Shown one piece after another: positions 1 to 7,185 of a stretch of DNA of 10,673 bases. A program made the translations under genes and the position numbers. This DNA comes from Botryococcus braunii (taxonomy: Eukaryota > Chlorophyta > Trebouxiophyceae): the NCBI GenBank assembly GCA_002005505.1, contig MVGU01002109.1, positions 1 through 10,673 of the forward strand, written 5' to 3'. A model generated the notes under the pieces. It was not told where the DNA came from. It saw only the letters and a program-made list of their open reading frames with translations, and ran no database searches. The first letter of the stretch is position 1. Every line of letters begins with the position of its first letter.

Positions 1-37
1 AAAGGTACTCCCTTTGTGCTGCGGCAGCATCTCTAGT

Positions 38-68
38 CCCCCCCCCCCCGCGCGCGCGGGGCGTGTGT

Positions 69-116
<48 letters not shown>

Positions 117-128
117 GTGTGTGTTGTG

Positions 129-159
<31 letters not shown>

Positions 160-224
160 GTGTGTTGTGGTGTGTGTGTGTGGTGTGTGTGCGGGCGTGT
201 GTGTGCGGGCGTGTGCGGGTACAA
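38..224. repeat. C12 run, CG block and imperfect (GT)n microsatellite
   Basis: A run of 12 C (38-49) is followed by alternating CG and then a long imperfect GT tract to about position 218, with occasional GG or TT interruptions and GCGGGC variants near its right end. The tract abuts the left end of dispersed repeat copy A. It is open in several frames on both strands (Cys-Val or Thr-His runs), which reflects the dinucleotide rather than coding. Alternating purine-pyrimidine DNA of this kind can adopt Z-DNA. Confidence 0.95.
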
Positions 225-437
225 ACCCTGTTCCCCTAGTCTGCCACTACAGCTTGAAGCATCACCATGTCGTGAGGCACAGCAGTCAGACGTATCTCCC
301 TATAGCTGCGGCTGTAAACCAGGGAAGGCGACTAAGGGAAGGCCGCACTCAGACCTGGCTGACAGAGATTACACGTGGGGAACCGTGGGTGGTTGCTCTT
401 CTGCCGATTTTGCCACTACGTTGCACAGGGCATGACA

Positions 438-501
438 GCCACGTGGTGCAAGAACCACGTGCCACGTGGTGCAAGAACCACGTGCACGTGGTTCTGGCAC
501 C
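438..501. repeat. Inverted re-duplication of a CACGTGGT motif
   Basis: Copy B has a single CACGTGGTTCTTGCACC here. Copy A has two tandem copies of its reverse complement (GGTGCAAGAACCACGTG) and then a slightly altered direct copy, CACGTGGTTCTGGCACC. The result is a compact palindrome cluster with several CACGTG hexamers. Confidence 0.85.
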
Positions 502-808
502 ATTCGGTATCTTCATTCGGCAGAAAGTCTGCGGGATCCACCCCAGAGAATCTGCATACACCTTGCAGGCATATAGGCCAGGTGCCTGGTCAGGGCCATA
601 TATGCGTGGAAGGTGTTGGCAGATATGGTGCGGTTAGGATAGGCTTCACTCTTTCTTCTAGATATGGTATATACCCTGCACAGCTCTCTCTGCAGGGCAT
701 GTCCCATTTTTAACAGCAGTGTTCCGAAGACGCAAAAGAGGCAACAAGTAAATATAACATTGTACTAAGAAAACCTCATGCACGCCCGCATCACAAAGTT
801 TAAAACAG
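485..808. repeat. Tandem unit 1 of copy A (324 bp)
   Basis: This is the first of three tandem copies, running from CACGTGGTTCTGG to TTTAAAACAG. It contains a short hairpin, CCCTGCA at 674-680 and TGCAGGG at 691-697 with a 10-nt loop, and a CCAGG-TG-CCTGG near-palindrome at about 579-590. Confidence 0.9.
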
Positions 809-1122
809 CACGTGGTTCTGGCACCATTCGGTATCTTCATTCGGCAGAAAGTCTGCGGGATCCACCCCAGAGAATCTGCATACACCTTGCAGGCATATAG
901 GCCAGGTGCCTGGTCAGGGCCATATATGCGTGGAAGGTGTTGGCAGATATGGTGCGGTTAGGATAGGCTTCACTCTTTCTTCTAGATATGGTATATACCC
1001 TGCCAGCTCTCTGCAGGGCATGTCCATTTTTAACGCAGTGTTCCAAAGACGCAAAAGAGGCAACAAGTAAATATAACATTGTACTAAGAAACCTCATGCA
1101 CGCCGCATCACAAAGTTTAAAA
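809..1122. repeat. Tandem unit 2 of copy A (314 bp)
   Basis: This is nearly identical to unit 1 over its left two thirds. From about 1003 to its right end it differs mainly by one- and two-base deletions, such as GTCCC to GTCC, GAAAACC to GAAACC and CGCCCGC to CGCCGC. The junction with unit 1 is GCA-CGTGG, sharing GCA with the upstream side. Confidence 0.9.
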
Positions 1123-1453
1123 CACTGTTTGGCACATTCGTATCTTCATCGGCAGAAAGTTGCGGGATCCACCCAGAGAATCTGCATACACCTTGCAGGC
1201 ATATAGGCCAGGTGCCTGGTCAGGGCCATATATGCGTGCAAGGTGTTGGCAGATATGGTGCGGTTAGGATAGGCTTCACTCTTTCTTCTAGATATGGTAT
1301 ATACCCTGCACAGCTCTCTCTGCAGGGCATGTCCCATTTTTAACAGCAGTGTTCCGAAGACGCAAAAGAGGCAACAAGTAAATATAACATTGTACTAAGA
1401 AAACCTCATGCACGCCCGCATCACAAAGTTTAAAACAGCATCCCGGGTCTGGT
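1123..1453. repeat. Tandem unit 3 of copy A and the element's right end
   Basis: The left 50 bases carry several deletions relative to unit 1, such as CATTCGGC to CATCGGC and CCACCCCAG to CCACCCAG. The rest is identical to unit 1 except for one G-to-C change near 1239. Unlike units 1 and 2 it continues past AAAACAGCA into TCCCGGGTCTGGT, which is the family end shared with copy B. Confidence 0.9.
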
Positions 1454-1725
1454 GGCGGTGGAAGGCTAAATGTCTGGCGGTAGGAACGTTAGGACTTACA
1501 TTTAAAATCTAACCTCTGATCAAACAAATGTGACTGCAACTATGTGGGCCAAAGGTAGAGTCAAGGAGTTAGTGGTGAGTTCCTTAAAGTTCTTTAGGAA
1601 AGTGTTCTTAGAATTGGGAACTTATGATTTACCACTGTGCTCAGTGCATCCTCGTACCGGGAGGGATCCCAACAGCCCGTGCTTACGTGACTACCCGGCG
1701 GGAGTGTGATGTTTTTAAATGGGCT
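1454..1725. other. Unassigned interval
   Basis: This is unique-looking sequence after copy A. I see no convincing ORF, repeat or RNA gene in it. Confidence 0.5.
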
Positions 1726-1986
1726 TCACAGTGTTACATTGTCTGAAGAGAGGCGTATGTTCTCTTTCTTTAGTTGGACGGCACTCCAGATTGGTTGGTG
1801 GTTTTCGGTGGGTTGTACCAGAAACAACGCTATTCTCTGGACTTCCGGAGGTTGTTCCATGAACAACGTCCAACTTTGGTGTATGTCTTTTAGGTGTACG
1901 TTCTTGTCAAACGGTCCTCTTGGCTCTGGCAGGATGTCGCCTAATGTCGTCTGCAATCCCTGGGTAAAACCTCGGTGTGGTGCTCT
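1726..1986 (-). CDS. Possible coding fragment, unrecognised
   Basis: On the minus strand a frame reads through about 80 residues with balanced composition: GDILPEPRGPFDKN, then HLKDIHQSWTLFMEQ, then a segment with ENHQPIWSAVQLKK, closing at TGA (1726-1728). The frame remains open upstream into the G-rich complement of the poly(C) block, and no ATG starts it, so this could be a terminal exon or the remnant of an older gene. I do not recognise a family. It contains a short hairpin, GTTGTTC-CAT-GAACAAC at 1851-1867. Residue usage looks more natural than in nearby frames, but length alone is not significant. Chance remains quite possible. Confidence 0.25.
   Translation of the reverse strand, partial: RAPHRGFTQGLQTTLGDILPEPRGPFDKNVHLKDIHQSWTLFMEQPPEVQRIALFLVQPTENHQPIWSAVQLKKENIRLSSDNVTL
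1851..1867. other. Small hairpin
   Basis: Perfect 7-bp arms GTTGTTC and GAACAAC are separated by CAT. No terminator-like U-run follows, and no function is claimed. Confidence 0.6.
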
Positions 1987-2036
1987 CTGTCTCGTGCTGT
2001 GCTCGTGTGCTGTCTCCCTCTCCTCTCCTCTCTCTC

Positions 2037-2290
<254 letters not shown>

Positions 2291-2312
2291 CGTTGTCCAC
2301 AACAGTGTTGTG

Positions 2313-2560
2313 CGACCTTACGCCTATCGCTTCAAAGTTCACCCTCACGCATTCCAATGCACTGCTCCCCGGCCCTCCCCCAGAATCAGCCCTTCTCCCT
2401 CCGTGTGCCAACCCCTCCTTTTCTGCTCCCTCCCCTCTTCTTCCCGGTGCCTGGAGCTGCCTACTCCATCCCCTCCCTCCCTCCCGCCTCCCTCCACCCC
2501 CCTATCCATACACGAGTTCAAACTGGCCAGCAGTATAGATGGTCCTTTACTATTAACTTT
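2313..2560. other. Pyrimidine-rich unassigned interval
   Basis: The + strand is strongly C/T-biased from about 2364 to 2510, with repeated CCCTCC-type motifs. This resembles the C/T-rich stretch beside the (CA)n at about 10290-10370. I see no convincing gene. Confidence 0.6.
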
Positions 2561-2628
2561 ATAAGGCTTGGTGTTAACCCTTACGACCTGCGCATCGTGC
2601 TCATGCTCATCGTACGCTCCTCCAAACC

Positions 2629-2654
2629 TATGGACCAAAATATTTTGGTCCATA
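2629..2654. repeat. Perfect 26-bp palindrome
   Basis: The left arm TATGGACCAAAAT is followed immediately by its exact reverse complement with no spacer. It can extrude as a cruciform. Confidence 0.95.
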
Positions 2655-2687
2655 TGGAAAATATTACATGGAAAATATTTGGTCCAT

Positions 2688-2721
2688 GTGGAAAATATTA
2701 CATTAATGTAATATTTTCCAC
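2688..2721. repeat. Perfect 34-bp palindrome
   Basis: The left arm GTGGAAAATATTACATT is followed immediately by its exact reverse complement. The motif GGAAAATATTACAT also occurs at 2656-2669 as a direct copy, so this palindrome and the one at 2629 share building blocks. Confidence 0.95.
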
Positions 2722-2773
2722 GATAAGTTGTGCAACGGCCGAAGTTCTGATAGGGGCCAAGCACCATACCATA

Positions 2774-2892
2774 TGTTGTGTCATCAGGGGAAGGGGGGAA
2801 AGACAGAGAGATGGGAGTCCCAGCACGTGCCGGGCGGTTCATTGTACTTGTGGTACGAATGCATGGTGTATGCTCCCCTTGATGACACAACA
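2774..2892. mobile_element. Foldback/MITE-like element (119 bp)
   Basis: The left arm TGTTGTGTCATCAGGGGA (2774-2791) is matched by the inverted right arm at 2873-2892, whose reverse complement is TGTTGTGTCATCAAGGGGAG. The first 13 bases are identical and one base is inserted after them. The arms flank about 81 bp with no coding content. I see no clear target-site duplication. It could be a miniature inverted-repeat transposable element or a local hairpin made by template switching. Confidence 0.5.
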
Positions 2893-3402
2893 GAAATGAG
2901 GTGAATAGGTAACAGAGACAGAATCACCTTTCCCCAAGGGCAGAACCAAGGAAGTACCAAGTGGACTGGGAATCTAAAGGTATGTCCATGCTCCATGACT
3001 AAAAGGGCGTGTGCATGGAGACGCGTGTCCCACGTCACTGACTGTGACCGGGGGTTGCAAGCCTGGCGACGTGTGGTGTGTTTTTTTAATACTAGAAGCC
3101 ATGTTTGTACGCAGCTGCGTCATTGCGTCCTTTGAAATGCTTATTCATGCATGACGTTTCCAATGCACATTGTTTTGTCGCTTGTGGGACCCACGTGGGC
3201 CTTCTCACCTCATGGTTCGGAGCCCCTTCTTGGCGAATTAACGAGATATTTAAGCTAGGCATACCTCGAAATGGTGACTGAATTTTGCTGCCCTTAGTGG
3301 TCATTGTGAGGGAGTGCGCCCTCAAGTATTAATTCTTGAAATGGGGAGGTGGTCATGCCTGACGCTCGTGATGTGCATGACCCTGAGAAAGCGGTACCAT
3401 GA
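2893..3402. other. Unassigned interval with a weak minus ORF
   Basis: No recognisable gene. On the minus strand an ATG at 3302-3304 opens about 70 codons to 3092, including SPFRGMPSLNISLIRQEG and ETSCMNKHFKGRNDAAAY. No family is recognisable and chance is likely. Confidence 0.4.
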
Positions 3403-3756
3403 AAGCTATGTAAAGAAAGCACGCTCTCAAAATTCGAGACGTCGTACAAGATGCCTGCCATCAATCCAGACATTGATGGTTTTGTAAAACACTGGGGGCC
3501 TTATTTTGCGTCAGAGAGAGCTTGGCGTTTGAGTTCCGGAGTCTTTCCTTGGCAGAGAAACATGATTTCGGGGCATGCAGTTACGGGGATCAATTTCCGA
3601 CAATTGAGATTGGGTCTCGGGCAGTGATTTTGAAGTACCTTGCTGAAAATGTGTTGATTCCCAGCACTGGGGGATGTGACAAGAACTTGGACTGGCTCGT
3701 GTTCCTCGGGGCATGTTACGGATCGTGGCTTGTCATCCCACACGGTTTTTGTAAGT
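3403..3756 (+). CDS. Possible coding segment ending at a splice donor, unrecognised
   Basis: Two overlapping + strand frames look protein-like. The first is open from 3403, has an ATG at 3451, reads MPAINPDIDGFVKHWGPYF and stops at 3625-3627. The second, open from 3477, includes DQFPTIEIGSRAVILKYLA and then CDKNLDWLVFLGACYGSW. Moving from the first to the second needs one missing base, the same type of lesion as in the F-box gene. The second frame reaches GGTTTTT then GTAAGT (3751-3756), a strong 5' splice-site match. Upstream of 3403 the first frame is also open from 3340 apart from a TGA at 3400-3402. SRAVILKYLAE faintly recalls the N-terminal region of glutathione S-transferases, but that is too short to name a family. 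It could be an exon, a decayed gene, or chance. Confidence 0.25.
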
Positions 3757-3841
3757 TAAAACTGAAAGGTCATCCTTTCTTCCTGATGTACACATGTAGC
3801 ATATACATGTAGCACCTCTAGCTTTCCCTCCCGGGGGAGCC

Positions 3842-3884
3842 TGCGCGTGCATGCACGTGTGCGTGCGTGCGTCGCGCGCGCGCG

Positions 3885-3924
<40 letters not shown>

Positions 3925-3945
3925 CGCGCGCACGTGTGTATGTGC
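3842..3945. repeat. CG/GT alternating block (Z-DNA-prone)
   Basis: A symmetrical block with GTGCGTGCGTGC and alternating CG on the left, a pure (TG)n core at about 3887-3916, then alternating CG on the right ending in CACGTGTGTATGTG. It includes the palindrome CGTGCATGCACG (3846-3857). Thr-His and Cys-Val frames through it are low-complexity artefacts. Confidence 0.93.
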
Positions 3946-3957
3946 AAGGGCGTGTGG

Positions 3958-4730
3958 GTGGGGCGTGTGGGCGGGGTGTGGGCAAGGGGTGTGGATGGGG
4001 GGTGGTATGCAAGGGAGAGATGGGGCATCTGGCGAGTAGATGGATGAAAAACTGCATATAATGAGTAAATAGACACTGCTGTGCAACTGAGATAGCCGGC
4101 CTTCATACGTTCTTACGTGACGGCAATGATTGGCATAATGACAGTTTGGAGTGCAAACCTAGCTCCCCTAGTCTGCCGCTACAGGTCAAAGCATCACCAT
4201 CTCGTGAGGCACAGCAATCAGACGTATCTTCCTATGAATGCGGCTGTGAACCAGAGAAAGCGACTAAGGAAAGGCCACACTCCGACCTGGCTGACAAAAA
4301 CATACATGTTGGAAACCTTGTATGTTTGCTGTTCTGCAGTTTATGCCTCTACATCGCACGGCATGACAGCCACGTGGTTCTTGCACCATTCGATGCACAC
4401 TTTCGGCAGAAAGACTGCGGGTCCACCAAAGAAAATCTGCATACACCTTGCAGGTATATATCATATCTGTAAACAGCTTGCAGGCATATAGGCCAGGGGC
4501 CTGGTCAGGGTCATATGCCTGCAAGGTGTTTGCAGATATCGTGCGGTTAGGATAGGCTTCCCTCTTTCTTTTAGATATGGTATATACCCTGGACAGATCT
4601 CTCTGCAGGGATGCCCCATGTTTAACAGAAGTGTTCCGAAGGCGCAAAAGAAGCAACAAATAAATATATTATTGTAACAAAAAAACCGCATCCAGGCATA
4701 ACAAAGTTTAAAACAGCATCCGGGTCTGGT
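3958..4730. repeat. Dispersed repeat family, copy B (longest)
   Basis: The right part (4151-4730) matches copy A and the left part (about 3958-4165) matches copy C. The match with C includes an identical 27-base stretch, 4121-4147 here and 5907-5933 in C, starting CGGCAATGATTGGC. It is preceded by a GT/CG microsatellite, as in the other copies. Relative to A it has one unit rather than three, and a local duplication near 4450-4480 of a CTTGCAGG-ATAT motif. Open frames on both strands are not conserved against copy A. No transposase or polymerase motif is visible. If read on the minus strand, the microsatellite would be a 3' tail. Confidence 0.8.
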
Positions 4731-5465
4731 AAGATGGACATATACCTTCGTTAAGTTTAAAATGAAAATTAAAAAAGCCAATATTTCTAGTTGGAAAACA
4801 AAAAATTGGTAAACAACAAGACACCAGTACCTGCAGAGGATAATGCCAGAATCCCAATTAAAGACAGAAACCCTTATTTGGAAACTCGTGTGCAGGAAGA
4901 AACAAAGAATTTGCAGCATAGTTGGCCATAACAGACCACAGCGACTCACGCGATGATCCTCACTGGCACCCGATAATCTCCACAGCCATGGTCCGAGTTA
5001 TTGATCCTCAAGACTCCATTTGAATACAAACTAACTGATAGTCGTAATCCACCGTTGCCAAACGTTGATCCGGAGTTCACGTTGCCACGCAGTTTTCTAT
5101 CTGCACCCTGTTATGTTTGCGTCTTGCGTCTTGCTGGTGCCCTTCCAGGTTGGCGTGGTTCAACACTAAGAACTCGTGTACGCCATGTAGGAGATAAAAT
5201 TAGAAAATTAGAAGGGGGGGGGGAGAAGGTTTCAGACCATCGAAGGCAGGGACGACCTTGTCGATTTACTCCCCTCTAACGTAGTAGACGGTCAAGATGG
5301 CACAGGAATTGCTGTCGTGTCGTTACTCACGCTGTCTCTCAGTGCCAACTTGCTACGAAGCCTTTGTCTGCCAATCCGCAGTCCCCAATCGGGTTTACAT
5401 CAGGTTGACTGAGCCTTTTGAGGTGGTACTAGGGTTTGGAGACCCTAAGTTGGAGAGTAATTGCG
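4731..5465. other. Unassigned interval with weak + strand ORFs
   Basis: Unique-looking sequence. A + frame at 5001-5279 (92 codons, no ATG at the start) contains FEYKLTDSRNPPLPNVDPEF. An ATG ORF at 5297-5512 begins MAQELLSCRYSRCLSV, contains NRVYIRLTEPFEVVLGFG, and then runs into the GT/CG block. Neither belongs to a family I know, and both lengths are compatible with chance. A run of 10 G lies at 5214-5223. No RNA gene or larger repeat is seen. Confidence 0.4.
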
Positions 5466-5760
<295 letters not shown>

Positions 5761-5769
5761 TCTGTGTAT

Positions 5770-5953
5770 GTACACGGGTGTGTGGGCGAGGACAGAAGGA
5801 AGGGAGGGGGCATTTGGCGAATAAATGTATGAATCCGCATGTACTGAGTACATGGACGAGTTAAAGATCACTGCTGTGCAATGAAGATAGATAGCCTCTA
5901 ACGTGGCGGCAATGATTGGCATAATGACAGTTTCCAGTGCAAATTTAGCTCCC
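5770..5953. repeat. Dispersed repeat family, copy C (truncated)
   Basis: It matches the left part of copy B in order: GGGCAT-TGGCGA, ACTGCTGTGCAA, GATAG, then an identical 27-base stretch at 5907-5933, then AGTGCAAA-TTAGCTCCC. The match stops at about 5953, so roughly 570 bp of the right part seen in B is absent. The microsatellite end is retained and the other end is lost. This is what 5' truncation of a retroposon lying on the minus strand would produce. Confidence 0.75.
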
Positions 5954-6119
5954 TGAAGTGTATAGGTAGGTAGTGGTCGTAACTCTCAGCATGCCCGTTT
6001 GCATGCAGAGGGACGCATCTGTTAACGCAAACACCCTTAACGTCAATACACGATCTAAATCAGTATCGTACTGTCGTTATGAGGCATGACCACCAGCGCC
6101 TGGACGTATTTATGTCTCC

Positions 6120-6635
6120 AATAGGTCGTCTGCATAAGCAGAGGCTTTACTACTACATAGGTCTCACAACTAGACATGTGCATAAGCAGAGGCTTCACGA
6201 CTACATAGGTCTCACAACTAGACATGTGCATAAGCAGAGGCTTCACGATTCATAGGTCTCACAACTTGACATCTGCATAAGCAGAGGCTTCACGACTACA
6301 TAGGTCTCACAACTAGACATCTGCATAAGAAGAGGCTTCATGACTACATAGGTCTCACAACTGCACATCTGCATAAGCAGAGGCTTCACGACTACATAGG
6401 TCTCACAACTAGACATGTGCATAAGAAGAGGCTTCACGATTACATAGGTCTCACAACTGCACATCTGCATAAGCAGAGGCTTCACGACTACATAGGTCTC
6501 ACAACTAGACATCTGCATAAGCAGAGGCTTCACGACTACATAGGTCTCACAACTAGACATTGCATAAGCAAAGGCTTCACGACTACATAGTCTCACAACT
6601 GCACATCTGCATAATCAGAGGCTTCACGACTAGAA
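6120..6635. repeat. 48-bp minisatellite, about 10.5 units
   Basis: Units begin (at TGCATAA) at 6131, 6179, 6227, 6274, 6322, 6370, 6418, 6466, 6514 and 6561, with a partial unit at 6608. Spacing is 48 bp, or 47 bp in three cases. Core pieces are TGCATAAGCAGAGGCTTCAC, GACTACATAGGTCTCACAAC and then TAGACAT or TGCACAT. Because 48 is a multiple of three, the minus strand is open as a 16-residue repeat (SCETYVVVKPLLMQ type) over about seven units, but one-base losses break the frame on both sides, so I do not call a protein. Two unit types alternate at 6274-6465: GCAG with TAGACAT, then GAAG with TGCACAT. Confidence 0.97.
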
Positions 6636-6939
6636 TGAAGCGCAGGCCGCAGAGCCAACTCTAAATGCTCGTGCATGCATGATTCCCACTTCAACAGTAG
6701 TGCATGGGAGCCCTGGCAAGCTCAAACACAAGCACAAACAAGTCTAGTATAGCCAAGTCGAGTCAATTCAAGTCTGGGGCCCAAGAGACTTGCGCATGCA
6801 GAGATCGCACACCACTTGCACGTACGGATGCTTTGAATGTGAGATCTCCGCACGGTCCTACGACTGCATTAGCAACAAATGGTTATTTATGAGTGGTGTC
6901 ATTCGTAAATCCTAGTCGTTGCACCTGGAGAGTTGTGCA
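6636..6939 (+). other. Unassigned interval with a small + ORF (6704-6892)
   Basis: An ATG at 6704 opens 62 codons beginning MGALASSNTSTNKSS and ending at 6892. It is Ser/Thr-rich, and MGALAS would fit an N-myristoylation pattern, but no family or supporting signal exists and chance is likely. The DNA around 6717-6775 is rich in CAAG words. Confidence 0.3.
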
Positions 6940-7185
6940 TGAATCTGGCAGGTGTCAACTGCCAATGAAACTCATGCATTGTGCAGAATATCGAAAATCG
7001 AAGAAACACACTGGTGGAAGGCTCATCTGTCAGGTACCAATGCAACTCAAACAATGCACTGGACATCAAAAGCTGTAAAACGCACTGGGGGACGGCCCAT
7101 CTGTCAGCAACCAATTCAACAGCTACCAAACATGTTCCAGATACCATCCAAAACTAAACGCACTGGGGGAAGGCCCATCTGATGG
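6940..7185. repeat. Degenerate ~75-bp tandem repeat, about 3 copies
   Basis: Units start at 7007 (CACACTGGTGGAAGGCTCAT), 7081 (CGCACTGGGGGACGGCCCAT) and 7159 (CGCACTGGGGGAAGGCCCAT, partial). A poorer copy covers about 6940-7006. The spacings are 74 and 78 bp. On the + strand the units read HTGGRLICQVPMQLKQC, RTGGRPICQQPIQQLPN and RTGGRPI, but a frame change lies between the first and second, so it is not one open frame. The right part overlaps the last codons of the minus-strand F-box/LRR gene. Confidence 0.7.

Larger units (their letters stand above)
219..1453. repeat. Dispersed repeat family, copy A (internally triplicated)
   Basis: This segment matches 4151-4730 (copy B) over almost its whole length. 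Shared landmarks in the same order are CCCCTAGTCTGCC, GTGAGGCACAGCA, CAGACGTATCT, GACCTGGCTGACA, GCATGACAGCCACGTGG, GGTTAGGATAGGCTTC, GATATGGTATATACCCTG and AAAGTTTAAAACAGCATC. It ends on GGGTCTGGT, as copy B does. It differs from B by an inverted re-duplication near 438-501 and by three tandem copies of its right half (485-1453). It lacks the roughly 190 bp that copies B and C carry between the GT tract and this point. No reverse transcriptase, transposase or long terminal repeat is visible. Frames open in it are not conserved between copies, since most differences change amino acids, so I treat it as non-coding. It could be a short retroposon on the minus strand or another non-autonomous element. 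Confidence 0.8.

Noticed and set aside
14..637. ORF starting in the first (GT)n tract and continuing into repeat copy A
   Set aside because: Half is a Cys-Val dinucleotide translation, and the rest is not conserved at the protein level between copies A and B.
219..1453. tRNA-derived SINE head or Pol III promoter boxes in the dispersed repeat
   Set aside because: I scanned both strands of copies A and B by eye for A-box and B-box consensus and found no convincing pair.
3522..3812. Glutathione S-transferase gene
   Set aside because: Only about ten residues (SRAVILKYLAE) are reminiscent. The rest of the fold is not recognisable and the frame has no ATG start.
4117..4949. Overlapping ORFs on both strands of repeat copy B
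   Set aside because: Differences from copy A mostly change amino acids, frames shift between copies, and no polymerase, integrase or transposase motif appears.
6243..6596. Repetitive Cys-containing protein on the minus strand
   Set aside because: The frame is open only because the unit is 48 bp. One-base losses at 6227-6274, 6514-6561 and 6561-6608 break it, and no proper start or flanking coding sequence is visible.
6120..6635. CRISPR array
   Set aside because: The 48-bp units are contiguous with no unique spacers, and the setting is eukaryotic.
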